A stretch of 33,310 nucleotides of DNA from Verrucomicrobiota bacterium (GTDB lineage: Bacteria; Verrucomicrobiota; Verrucomicrobiia; Limisphaerales; UBA1319), in the NCBI GenBank assembly GCA_022709905.1, contig JAKLHY010000077.1, forward strand, positions 1-33,310, given 5' to 3'. The notes beneath the pieces are model-generated. The model ran no database searches and was not told where the DNA came from. It worked only from the letters and a program-made list of their open reading frames with translations. The position numbers and the translations under genes were made by a program. Numbering within the stretch: the first letter of the stretch is position 1; every line of letters starts with the position of its first letter. Positions 17,684 through 24,259 of this stretch are shown here, one piece after another.

Positions 17684-18250
17684 CTACTTGGCTGTTGCTT
17701 CAAGCTTGCGGCCCACGCGCTCAAAGGCCCGTAGGCAACCCTTATACTCACGCACGGCCTTCTGGTGCTGGGCTTGGGCTGCCGCCAGCGTGCTCAGTTT
17801 GCGTGCAACACTCGGAAAGCACCCTATAAACTGATCCAGCGTGAAATCCTCCCGCAACGCACCGGCAACCTTGAGTTTCACAAAAGCGCGCCGAATCGGC
17901 AGGAATCCACGCACAGCATAATATTTCACCCTGGGCTGACGGCGATATTCCCCCGTCAATGGGCCAAAATACTGAGGCACCAGGCATTCGGGCGTCCGGC
18001 CATGGCCGCGCCAATAGTACAAATGCCGCAACAGCGACCTGCCGCTGACCAGGCGCAACCTCTTGTCCTGGGCTCTATCCACAACAGCGCCATTGAACTG
18101 GCCAGCCACTCGATCAGCCGATTCACATACCGGGCACCCGGCCGAAATCAACGATTCCAGCTCGTTGCAGGCCCGATGCAGGGCCTCGCCATAGGCGCGG
18201 CACCAGGGTTTGGGAAGGTGACCCTTTGCGGCTTTGGCTGATACGCTCAT
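17684..18250 (-). CDS. phage protein of unknown function with a CPVC motif
   Basis: I do not recognise this 188-residue basic protein. It contains AGCPVCESADRVAGQ (possible metal-binding pair) and RSLLRHLYYWRGHGRTPECL, which resembles an HTH-like helix pair. A C-terminal helical stretch rich in Ala, Gln and Arg follows. I chose ATG 18250 because GAGAAG lies just upstream; the frame itself stays open to 18316 but would then run through the terminator stem. It is the first gene after the strong terminator at 18273-18314, so it may be expressed by read-through or from its own promoter. Confidence 0.6.
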   Translation of the reverse strand: MSVSAKAAKGHLPKPWCRAYGEALHRACNELESLISAGCPVCESADRVAGQFNGAVVDRAQDKRLRLVSGRSLLRHLYYWRGHGRTPECLVPQYFGPLTGEYRRQPRVKYYAVRGFLPIRRAFVKLKVAGALREDFTLDQFIGCFPSVARKLSTLAAAQAQHQKAVREYKGCLRAFERVGRKLEATAK

Positions 18251-18272
18251 AGTCTTCTCAGAGGGCAGGGAT

Positions 18273-18314
18273 AAAAAAAGAGGCGGGTGGCCTGGATCCC
18301 GATCGGCCACCCGC
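18273..18314 (-). terminator. intrinsic terminator after the capsid gene
   Basis: On the minus strand GCGGGTGGCC pairs perfectly over 10 bp with GGCCACCCGC (18305-18314 with 18283-18292), followed by CTC and a run of seven T (complement of 18273-18279). It lies 85 bp after the major capsid stop and just before the start of the next gene in the same direction. It would limit expression of downstream head, tail and transposition genes relative to the capsid protein. Confidence 0.85.
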
Positions 18315-18398
18315 ATTACCCATGCGCCAAACCGCTGACAATCGGCTCGGCACCAAGAATTCTGTAATAAAAACCATCATTACTAGACTGAGCCCCGC

Positions 18399-19328
18399 CT
18401 ACGTGATCACCAGGCGCCTGGAGGATTCGGTTGAGGTTTGCTTGATATCCTCGCTCCAATCAACGGCGTGCACTTCAAACCGCCCCGAAGCATCGGTCCA
18501 CGAGCGCACTGAATCAACATAGCCAGCAGCCACTGTGAACGTCTTGAATCCAGATGGATCGTAGACGGTCGGATTCTGCATGGCGTACGTGATAACCACG
18601 TTGGAGCCGAGCACACGAGCTTTCGTCCCAACGGCCGGCATCTTAACGCCCGTTGTTGCCAAAATGCCCAAGCGAACCTCCACGGGGAAAATCAGGATTT
18701 CCTGGAGTTGTTTTAGGGAAATTCCGCCGACCTGAACACCGGAGCACCTTGCCTTCACCTTGGGATGATTGCGTAAAATGCGCCATGAAGATACCGACAG
18801 GGCCATTCGAAAATCATCAGTGCTGCCAACCGCAAGACTCATCTGATCAAGCTGCTCATCCAACTGGTCAATGGGATCGATATCCTCGTTGCTCCAATTG
18901 CCTCGATCGGCTACCGGAGTGGTGTTGGCCACGATGTAGTCGATCACTTTCTTTTCGTGGCTCAGGGTTTGAGCGTTGAGTAGGGCGACAACCTTCCCTT
19001 CAGTCAGCACGGCATCCGCCATGCTTGAATTCCCAGCCTGGTCACGCTCAGCCTGGTCAATGGTCACCTCAAGGGCTTGGGGCCTACAGTTGAACCACTG
19101 ATCTGCGGCGCTGAATGCAATGCGTTGCGCATCCCCGCCAAGAGCCCGGTCGGTGGCGTAAACAGTAAATGCGTTGGCGTCGTTAAAATCCTTGTATTGA
19201 CCACTTGCGCCAGCGACCTTGACCACGGGAGCCAGGAAGTCGGCAAGAGACTGTTTTCGATCCTGCTGCACCCCGCGTGCAAAGTTAGTCAGGCCGATGT
19301 TTACGCTCGCAGTTGATGACCTACTCAT
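18399..19328 (-). CDS. phage major capsid protein
   Basis: The 309-residue protein has the character of a HK97-fold major capsid protein of Mu-like phages: an N-terminal arm (SVNIGLTNFARGVQQDRKQS), a central helical spine with AERDQAGNSSMADAVLTEGK and LDEQLDQMSLAVGSTDD, SWRILRNHPKVKARC, then strand-rich C-terminal part NVVITYAMQNPTVYDPSGFK and a final domain ending TESSRRLVIT. A decoration-type protein is encoded directly upstream, a usual pairing. No capsid protease or scaffold gene is recognisable nearby. A strong terminator follows the gene, consistent with high expression. Confidence 0.78.
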   Translation of the reverse strand: MSRSSTASVNIGLTNFARGVQQDRKQSLADFLAPVVKVAGASGQYKDFNDANAFTVYATDRALGGDAQRIAFSAADQWFNCRPQALEVTIDQAERDQAGNSSMADAVLTEGKVVALLNAQTLSHEKKVIDYIVANTTPVADRGNWSNEDIDPIDQLDEQLDQMSLAVGSTDDFRMALSVSSWRILRNHPKVKARCSGVQVGGISLKQLQEILIFPVEVRLGILATTGVKMPAVGTKARVLGSNVVITYAMQNPTVYDPSGFKTFTVAAGYVDSVRSWTDASGRFEVHAVDWSEDIKQTSTESSRRLVIT

Positions 19329-19362
19329 AAAATTCAGAAAAAATGTGGGTTAAAATTGAGGC

Positions 19363-19773
19363 TTAGGATGGGATTATCCTGGGAGCTATGGGGGCAACCT
19401 CGATGTTCTCACCGGAGATCCCGTCTTCCATCGCGACACCAACAATCACCCGCGCCCCCGACTCGGCGTCGGTAATGACTGTGCCATTCGAGCTTTGCTG
19501 GACAAGCGCGTCCTTGGCGATCGTGCCACTGGCCCGCATGCGCACCGTGCCAGTCAACGCGCCTAGGATTCCGATTGAGACGGTCTCCGACGCATAACCC
19601 GCCGAGCTCCTGTTACCTTCAAGTATGATGCCCTTGGCCGGTGTAGTCGCTGAGGTGCTGATTGTGGCAGTCCCGGACGATAAATCGACCAGGTGTCCAT
19701 CGCTGGAGCTGTAGTCGGCAGCCGGGGTCCGTGGCACGATTGCCGTGGACCGCGCAAGAAGGGAGGTGTTCAT
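19363..19773 (-). CDS. capsid decoration protein (DUF2190-like)
   Basis: The 136-residue protein is rich in Gly, Ala, Ser and Thr and in short beta strands: DGHLVDLSSGTATISTS, PAKGIILEGNRSSAGYASET, VSIGILGALTGTVRMRASG, IAKDALVQQSSNGTVITD. This composition and order resemble small head-decoration proteins (DUF2190 type) that sit on the capsid surface and precede the major capsid gene. It lies 34 bp upstream of that gene. The call rests on pattern and position. Confidence 0.7.
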   Translation of the reverse strand: MNTSLLARSTAIVPRTPAADYSSSDGHLVDLSSGTATISTSATTPAKGIILEGNRSSAGYASETVSIGILGALTGTVRMRASGTIAKDALVQQSSNGTVITDAESGARVIVGVAMEDGISGENIEVAPIAPRIIPS

Positions 19774-19798
19774 AAGATGTTAGGATGGGGGGGCGTTA

Positions 19799-20317
19799 TT
19801 ATGCCGCTGACTGGTATGAAGATTGGAATTTTGCCCACGAATCAAGGACTGCCGCCGCAGCCTCGACAGCCGGCCGATCATTGCTGACAAAGAAACTCAG
19901 CGTGCTGGCAGCCGCCAGCGCCTGGCGCGGCCGGCTGGCTTGAGCGGCCAATCGCTGGGCCTCGTCCTCATCCTTGCAGTGAGATCGGAATACCTGGGCC
20001 GTTTTCATGAGCTCTGAATCGTAGGTCCGGGAGGCCTCCTTGGAACATTCATCAACAAACGCCCGTGTGGCGTCGCGCAATTTCGACTCACAATCCTCCA
20101 GTGCCGAGGTCACGCGGGCCATGTGGATTTCTACCAACGAAATTCGCCCCTGGATGTCCCCAAATTTGCGTCTGTCTTGCTCGTTTTCGATGTCGAAGCT
20201 TGACTTGAATGCCTCCAATTCTGTTTTGGCCGTCTCGCCATATTTGATGGTGTCCTGCCGGATTCTCTCAAGTCGTTTATGCTCGGTAATGAGCTTCTGT
20301 AATTCTTTAGCGTTCAT
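19799..20317 (-). CDS. coiled-coil protein of unknown function
   Basis: The 172-residue product is almost entirely helical, with heptad-like charged stretches from residue 1 to about 120 (NAKELQKLITEHKRLERI, FDIENEQDRRKFGDIQGRIS) and an Ala-rich C-terminal part. It lies just upstream of the decoration and capsid genes, where scaffolding proteins are often encoded, but no scaffold motif is visible. I do not assign a function. Confidence 0.6.
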   Translation of the reverse strand: MNAKELQKLITEHKRLERIRQDTIKYGETAKTELEAFKSSFDIENEQDRRKFGDIQGRISLVEIHMARVTSALEDCESKLRDATRAFVDECSKEASRTYDSELMKTAQVFRSHCKDEDEAQRLAAQASRPRQALAAASTLSFFVSNDRPAVEAAAAVLDSWAKFQSSYQSAA

Positions 20318-20332
20318 TCATTTGTGATGTAT

Positions 20333-20743
20333 TTATGGTGTTTGATCCTGCTTACTTGGCCGCATTGACTCAGTGAAGGCGGCCAAGAGATCCTTGCGGC
20401 TCCGGTATCCTCCCCCTGGTTTCCAGTTGCGGATGCCGTGTTTTACGGCCAGCCGCCGGAGCGCCGGCAACGTCAACCCAATAACGTCGGTTCCAAAGTG
20501 CGTTGCCATGGCAAGCCGCGTTTCCCAATCCACGATACTGCTCCAAAATGGCCGCCGTAGTGCCCACTCGATACGATTTCTCATCCTCAAGGATGTAAAA
20601 CCACGAACAAACTCTAAACGCATGCTCTTAACGACAACTCCGCACATTCGGGCAAGATCTGCTTGGTTCAGATTCAGTTCGAAGAGTGTTTTCCGAACCA
20701 CTTTTGTGGTTATGTCTTCGCACTTTTTTCTCGGATTACTCAT
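20333..20743 (-). CDS. small HTH DNA-binding protein, first gene of the leftward operon
   Basis: The 136-residue protein has an HTH-like stretch at about residues 17-45 (LFELNLNQADLARMCGVVVK, then SMRLEFVRG), a Cro/CI-type fold candidate, and a second helical region (LALPALRRL-like LTLPALRRLAVKHGIRNW) with basic C-terminus. It is transcribed leftward from the promoter at 20756-20783 and is divergent from the repressor gene at 20832, the classical position for a Cro-type or early activator protein. Function beyond DNA binding is inferred. Confidence 0.65.
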   Translation of the reverse strand: MSNPRKKCEDITTKVVRKTLFELNLNQADLARMCGVVVKSMRLEFVRGFTSLRMRNRIEWALRRPFWSSIVDWETRLAMATHFGTDVIGLTLPALRRLAVKHGIRNWKPGGGYRSRKDLLAAFTESMRPSKQDQTP

Positions 20744-20755
20744 TTTCTGTTACAA

Positions 20756-20783
20756 AAGATACTAAAAGTACTAGTATCTTCAA
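20756..20783 (-). promoter_or_regulatory. leftward promoter overlapped by a perfect palindromic operator
   Basis: On the minus strand TTGAAG (complement of 20778-20783), 16 bp, then TATCTT (complement of 20756-20761) make a sigma70-like promoter for the virion-transposition operon. The same DNA holds a perfect palindrome: AAGATACTA (20756-20764), 7 bp, TAGTATCTT (20772-20780). An operator covering -10 to -35 between two divergent HTH genes is a standard phage switch. The likely binder is the protein encoded at 20832-21479; that is inference. Confidence 0.7.
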
Positions 20784-20831
20784 GAAAATTATTCGCTTTT
20801 TTTTAAAATTGAATTGGGCGATTCTTAAAAA

Positions 20832-21479
20832 ATGGCTCGAACGAACCCGCTTCCAGCACAAGAAAAGGCAATTTGTGAGCGAATCAGGCAATATAGGGAG
20901 ATCTCGGGATTTTCAAGAGTAGCCTTTGCTTATGAGATCGGCCTAGATAGTTCGGGATTGGCCAATTACGAGTATGCAAGGGCTCCACTACGTTGCGATG
21001 TCGTCTTTAAGCTGCTCATGCGTTTCGGGCTAAATCCAGTATGGTTAGCCACTGGTGTGGGATTTAAAAATTTTGATTATTCAAAGGCGCTTTTGACCCC
21101 GCTTAAGGATCATCCTCGCGCTTTATTTTCGGAGATCTATTTCAAAGACCTGCATGACCATTTAAAGGCGGCAGTCCAGGACTATGAGGATTCACCGAAA
21201 AGCAAATGGGGCGAAATTCGTTTGAACTGTCCTGGTAACGCTAAAACCCGCGTGGCTGCCGAGCTGTGGCTTCAGGACCTAATCAAAGAGTGGATCCCAA
21301 GGGTCCCGTCGAGGCATCTTAATGACTTCGTGAATGAACTGATCTACTTTGGAGAATCGAAGTTGGAAGGTTATCCAAATGAGGATTTAGACGTGCAGGA
21401 ATCCCGAATTAAGCGCATGGCTGCACAACGTGCAAAACTGTTAAAACGACGCATAGAGCTCAAACGAGATCAGGAATAA
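20832..21479 (+). CDS. CI-like XRE-family repressor
   Basis: The 215-residue protein begins with a lambda-repressor-type HTH at about residues 10-65: ICERIRQYREISGFSRVAFA, then YEIGLDSSGLANYEYARAPL, then a third helix ending NPVWLATGVG, a phrase typical of phage repressors. The C-terminal 140 residues are helical and basic, without the Ser-Lys self-cleavage domain of LexA/CI proteins. It is divergent from the leftward operon with the palindromic operator between them, so it is the best candidate for the element's immunity repressor. No strong ribosome site precedes the ATG. The DNA here is more AT-rich than its surroundings. Confidence 0.75.
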   Translation: MARTNPLPAQEKAICERIRQYREISGFSRVAFAYEIGLDSSGLANYEYARAPLRCDVVFKLLMRFGLNPVWLATGVGFKNFDYSKALLTPLKDHPRALFSEIYFKDLHDHLKAAVQDYEDSPKSKWGEIRLNCPGNAKTRVAAELWLQDLIKEWIPRVPSRHLNDFVNELIYFGESKLEGYPNEDLDVQESRIKRMAAQRAKLLKRRIELKRDQE

Positions 21480-21511
21480 TAGTACCGATGGAAAATTCCT
21501 CACTTTCCTTG

Positions 21512-21539
21512 TTGACGCCATACGTAGTATACGTATATT
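21512..21539 (+). promoter_or_regulatory. rightward promoter with embedded 17-bp palindrome
   Basis: TTGACG (21512-21517), 16 bp, TATATT (21534-21539) is a good sigma70-like promoter for the small-gene cassette. Its spacer and -10 contain ATACGTA (21520-21526), GTA, TACGTAT (21530-21536), a perfect inverted repeat and probable operator. The sequence differs from the operator at 20756-20780, so a different regulator may bind, perhaps the HTH protein encoded at 21664. Confidence 0.65.
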
Positions 21540-21553
21540 TAGGCGCGAAAGTT

Positions 21554-21583
21554 GGCCCATCAGTGGTGTAACACCGATGGGCC
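21554..21583 (+). promoter_or_regulatory. leader hairpin downstream of the rightward promoter
   Basis: GGCCCATC (21554-21561) pairs with GATGGGCC (21576-21583), and inside GGTG pairs with CACC around TAA, leaving a 3-base bulge. It lies just after the predicted transcription start and before the first start codons, with no T-run after it. It could protect the transcript end or regulate translation. Confidence 0.5.
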
Positions 21584-21616
21584 GTGACAGCATAACCAAC
21601 CGTTCAAAGGCTTACT

Positions 21617-22345
21617 ATGCCATCAGAAAAAAACATACCATGTACTAATACGCAGGGGCAACCATGGATCTCTCAAGAAAACTCAAGTCGGTCCGGGAAA
21701 GCCTCAATCTCTCCCAAAGCCAGGCGGCAGCAGCCTGGGGAATCAGCGTGCGGACCTTGCAGGAATGGGAACAAGGCCGACATCAGCCCCGAGGACTCGC
21801 CCTTGCCCAGCTCGAACAGATCCTCGACAAAGCGCTCCAGGAGGGCAGGGGAACCCAGCACAAAAGCACCGGCCAACGGGAAAAAAGGTAGGCCGGCCAC
21901 TGGGGAGAAACCGCCACCCCAAAAACTCAGTTGGTCCGTTTCGTTGGACGACGGTTTGAGTTTGGCCCTGACGCAGCACGCATCCAGACTCGGTGAGTTT
22001 CCGGAATGTTTCATTGCCAGATCCGTTGCCCAAAGGATCCAGTTCCTAAATGCGGGAATGGATCCAAAGACAGCAGGATTGAGGGCACTGAACCGTGCTT
22101 TGGAGCTCTTTCGTGGAAAAGCCTTTCGAAGGCTGACTGGTTCCAAATCATTAGCTGAGGAAATACTAGGCGGCAGTCTCTACGATCCCCTGGAGGCTCT
22201 GGCACAGAAAAAGAACATCACTACCGAGGAAATGCTGATCCTGGTTATGTACCATCAATTAGTCCGCGCCAAGATCAGCATTGAGGACTCGTGGATTATA
22301 AAACTGGCTACAGAAATCGCCAATAATACCGGAGGCCAGGCATGA
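21617..22345 (+). CDS. unknown element protein; N-terminal part overlaps an HTH gene in another frame
   Basis: The frame from ATG 21617 gives 242 residues. The part after about residue 90 looks like a genuine protein: GRPATGEKPPPQKLSWSVSL, FIARSVAQRIQFLNAGMD, GLRALNRALELFRGKAFRRL, EEMLILVMYHQLVRAKISIED. The first 90 codons overlap the HTH gene at 21664-21891 and have the Ser/Pro-rich look of an out-of-frame reading. No ATG lies in frame near 21880-21960, so the true protein either starts at 21617, starts at a non-ATG codon, or is made as a fusion by frameshifting at the A-run 21881-21886. The stop overlaps the next ATG by 4 bp. No known domain is recognised. Confidence 0.55.
   Translation: MPSEKNIPCTNTQGQPWISQENSSRSGKASISPKARRQQPGESACGPCRNGNKADISPEDSPLPSSNRSSTKRSRRAGEPSTKAPANGKKGRPATGEKPPPQKLSWSVSLDDGLSLALTQHASRLGEFPECFIARSVAQRIQFLNAGMDPKTAGLRALNRALELFRGKAFRRLTGSKSLAEEILGGSLYDPLEALAQKKNITTEEMLILVMYHQLVRAKISIEDSWIIKLATEIANNTGGQA
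21664..21891 (+). CDS. XRE-family HTH regulator (75 aa)
   Basis: The protein is a compact HTH of the XRE type: LSRKLKSVRESLNLSQSQAA, then AAWGISVRTLQEWEQGRHQP, then LAQLEQILDKAL. It starts at an ATG with CAGGGGC about 8 bp upstream. The frame ends CGG GAA AAA AGG TAG; a +1 shift on the A-run would join it to the long frame ending at 22345, giving an HTH protein fused to an unknown C-terminal domain. As first gene of the cassette under a palindrome-bearing promoter it is a likely autoregulator. Confidence 0.72.
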   Translation: MDLSRKLKSVRESLNLSQSQAAAAWGISVRTLQEWEQGRHQPRGLALAQLEQILDKALQEGRGTQHKSTGQREKR

Positions 22346-22554
22346 ATCAACCATCTCAACTAGAACCGTCTTTAGCATCATTCGCTGCAACCTGGACGCC
22401 GGTTCAATGCCGTGAGGCTTCCATAGTTTTTGCGAGGTGGGCGCGACAGCTCAAAGCAGCTTCCGTGCAAAATGGGGATCCCAACCTTGGCAACCGCGTT
22501 TGCCCGGTGGTTATCAAGATCAAGCAGCGGAAATCGCGCCTACACTTCAACTGA
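22342..22554 (+). CDS. small element protein with RWARQL motif, copy 1
   Basis: The 70-residue protein has no known domain but shares a core with the protein at 22901-23110: an acidic or neutral N-terminus, then VQCREASIVFARWARQLKAA, then a Pro/Val segment and a basic tail VVIKIKQRKSR. The start lies in a repeated ribosome-site block (CGGAGGCCAGGCATGAA). Overlaps the preceding stop by 4 bp. The duplication with divergence suggests a small protein family of this element. Confidence 0.6.
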   Translation: MNQPSQLEPSLASFAATWTPVQCREASIVFARWARQLKAASVQNGDPNLGNRVCPVVIKIKQRKSRLHFN

Positions 22555-22571
22555 TATACCGGAGGCCAGGC

Positions 22572-22910
22572 ATGAAGAAAGAAAAACAAAAGTGTCGTCT
22601 CGAACAGCTCGCGACACTGATGAAAATGAATCGGAACGAAGTCCAGGTTGTACGTCTTGCGGCGAAGTGGATGAAGATTAACCCTGCTGAAATTTGTCGT
22701 TTTGCGGCCGTTCACCTCGCCAAGTGCCATGCAAGGTGCTTGGATGAGTGGGCCAAGCCTATCGCAAAGACCAGTAAGCACAAAGGACCAAGATGGGAAA
22801 AGCGCAGGGCCTTGGCGTTGGAAATATTAATCGAGCTGATGCCGCTCCTATCTGATCAAGCCAAACCCCAAGTCCGAGAGCATTATCTTGGGAAAAGCCA
22901 ATGGCCATGA
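22572..22910 (+). CDS. small helical element protein of unknown function (112 aa)
   Basis: I chose the ATG at 22572 because it follows GGAGGCCAGGC, the same start block as the gene at 22342; the frame is open further upstream to 22437 but that part is an out-of-frame shadow. The protein is basic and helical, with LEQLATLMKMNRNEVQVVRL, AAKWMKINPAEICRFAAVHL and RALALEILIELMPLL. The first segment could be an HTH-like or ribbon-like DNA-binding unit, but this is not firm. Confidence 0.6.
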   Translation: MKKEKQKCRLEQLATLMKMNRNEVQVVRLAAKWMKINPAEICRFAAVHLAKCHARCLDEWAKPIAKTSKHKGPRWEKRRALALEILIELMPLLSDQAKPQVREHYLGKSQWP

Positions 22911-23110
22911 AGACTAAGAAATCCCCAAAACTGGATCCCGAACTGGTTGCCGTGGTTGATCCAGCTAATCATCCGAAGTGCATCGCTATGGCCCGTGTAT
23001 TCACCAGGTGGGCTCGACAACTGCGGCGTAGTGTCCAGCATGCCGGCAACCCCGTTCCAATCAAGTTCGAAGGGCCACAACGCGCACAGATCATCAAGAT
23101 CGCCCGATGA
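22901..23110 (+). CDS. small element protein with RWARQL motif, copy 2
   Basis: The 69-residue protein is a paralogue of the one at 22342-22554: CIAMARVFTRWARQLRRSVQ aligns with CREASIVFARWARQLKAASV, and both end in a short basic IKI-containing tail. It overlaps the preceding gene by 10 bp. A second ATG at 22907 is an equally good start. The function is unknown. Confidence 0.6.
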   Translation: MAMKTKKSPKLDPELVAVVDPANHPKCIAMARVFTRWARQLRRSVQHAGNPVPIKFEGPQRAQIIKIAR

Positions 23111-23146
23111 AACCTGGCCAAAACCTCAACTAAACTGGAGACCCAT

Positions 23147-23479
23147 ATGAATCACGACGAAATGACTCACGATTCAATGATGACGCTTGGATCCAACATT
23201 GACGCGGCTTGCGCCCTGATACACCTCATGAGCAAGACCCTTGCAGAATCCTTGCGCGAAAGTGCGGCAAATGACTGGGCCGACACCATGGGGCGCAACG
23301 TTGAGCAGCTCGCCGGCCTTCAGGCCGCCAACCTGCGCCTGGCGTTTGACCAGGCCTGGAAACTGACCGCCAAGCCGACAACAGACCAGACCATCCAGGA
23401 AGTCCTTGAGACCTTGGATCCGCCAAGCCGTTCATGCTCAGGTCCAGATCCAAATCCTGAGCCTCTATCGCCATCCTAA
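23147..23479 (+). CDS. element protein of unknown function (110 aa)
   Basis: The start has a good ribosome site (CTGGAGA, 7 bp before ATG). The protein is acidic and helical: SNIDAACALIHLMSKTLAES, RNVEQLAGLQAANLRLAFDQ, AWKLTAKP, with a Pro/Ser-rich tail. It is the last gene before the terminator at 23503-23535. No family is recognised. Confidence 0.6.
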   Translation: MNHDEMTHDSMMTLGSNIDAACALIHLMSKTLAESLRESAANDWADTMGRNVEQLAGLQAANLRLAFDQAWKLTAKPTTDQTIQEVLETLDPPSRSCSGPDPNPEPLSPS

Positions 23480-23502
23480 TATAGGTTCAACTTCCGATCA
23501 CC

Positions 23503-23535
23503 GCGCCGGCTGGGGCCACCTGGCCGGCGCTTTTT
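23503..23535 (+). terminator. intrinsic terminator of the small-gene cassette
   Basis: GCGCCGGC (23503-23510) pairs perfectly with GCCGGCGC (23523-23530), followed by TTTTT (23531-23535). It closes the rightward cassette that starts at 21512, just before the convergent gene at 23548. Confidence 0.85.
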
Positions 23536-23547
23536 CGTTGGATGACA

Positions 23548-23787
23548 TCAGTCAGGCGATCCGCTAAAAAACCTTAGCGGTCGGAGCTTGGCGAGTTCCC
23601 GTCCAGATTCATCGATTACCAGGATCCTGCCATGGGTATCGATACATGGCGTGTCACCAATGAGGTGGGCGTAGTGGGTGGCGATATCCTCAGGGAATCC
23701 CTGGCTTTGGATTTCCTGGGCAAGACCATTAAAACCCTCCAGATCCAGACCCATGGGAGCTAGACTGGCATGGTCCCTGGCCGCCAT
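23548..23787 (-). CDS. small protein homologous to the locus flanking both element ends
   Basis: The 79-residue protein (ATG 23787) has no known domain; its C-terminal part reads CIDTHGRILVIDESGRELAK, then LRPLRFFSGSPD. Two consecutive pieces of this gene match the chromosomal DNA on either side of the element: 23553-23609 with 9174-9230, and 23614-23644 with 24839-24869, each at about 86-87% identity by eye. The gene lies convergent to the cassette and divergent from the pair at 23841. It may be cargo picked up from, or related to, the target locus. Confidence 0.6.
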   Translation of the reverse strand: MAARDHASLAPMGLDLEGFNGLAQEIQSQGFPEDIATHYAHLIGDTPCIDTHGRILVIDESGRELAKLRPLRFFSGSPD

Positions 23788-23812
23788 CAAGCCAAACAGG
23801 GCAGGGAACCGA

Positions 23813-23840
23813 GTGACAAGCGCCCCCGCGCATATATACT
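23813..23840 (+). promoter_or_regulatory. candidate promoter for a leaderless transcript
   Basis: GTGACA (23813-23818), 16 bp, TATACT (23835-23840) form a promoter-like pair. The expected transcription start, 6-7 bp later, coincides with the ATG at 23847, the second start codon of the next gene. No ribosome site precedes either ATG. A leaderless mRNA is therefore plausible; it is inferred from spacing alone. Confidence 0.45.
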
Positions 23841-24068
23841 ATGTCCATGATCAACCCCAATGAACTCGTCACAGTGCATCCGGACGGCCGGATAACCCGG
23901 AAGCAGATAACCCCAGAAGAATCGCAGAGGCTACACGAGAAATTCTGCGAGGAGTTCGATCCAGAGACAATGGAGCGCCGCTCCTTCCAAGAATTCAAAA
24001 AGAGGTATCTGCGCACCTCGCGGCCGTCGCCACCGGCGACAAATCAATCTACCGCGCCAAATTTATGA
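23841..24068 (+). CDS. small element protein, tandem paralogue 1
   Basis: The 75-residue protein shares its core with the next gene: VHPDGRITRKQITPEESQRL, then FDPETMERRSFQEF. No known family is recognised. The first ATG is at 23841; a start at 23847 fits a leaderless transcript better. The C-terminus is Ser/Pro-rich and overlaps the start of the next gene by 4 bp. Confidence 0.6.
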   Translation: MSMINPNELVTVHPDGRITRKQITPEESQRLHEKFCEEFDPETMERRSFQEFKKRYLRTSRPSPPATNQSTAPNL

Positions 24069-24259
24069 CCAAAAGACACGTTCTCTCGATAGTGCATCCG
24101 AACGGGAAAATCACTCGCAAGATAATCTCAGCCGCAGAATCGCAGCGGATGCGCGACGACTTCTTAGAGAGATTCGATCCCGTGACACTGGAATCTCGCT
24201 CGCTCCAACGGTTGAGGAACGCCTCTGAAAGACGAAGTAATCCATCCAAACCTTCATAG
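24065..24259 (+). CDS. small element protein, tandem paralogue 2
   Basis: The 64-residue protein aligns over most of its length with the preceding one: VHPNGKITRKIISAAESQRM, then FDPVTLESRSLQRL. The ATG overlaps the previous stop (ATGA), indicating coupled translation. The pattern of conserved G, RK, ESQR and FDP residues with changed third positions points to selection on protein, not recent duplication. Confidence 0.6.
   Translation: MTKRHVLSIVHPNGKITRKIISAAESQRMRDDFLERFDPVTLESRSLQRLRNASERRSNPSKPS

Noticed and set aside
21481..21611. Riboswitch in the leader of the small-gene cassette
   Set aside because: Only one bulged hairpin is present; no known aptamer core is recognisable.
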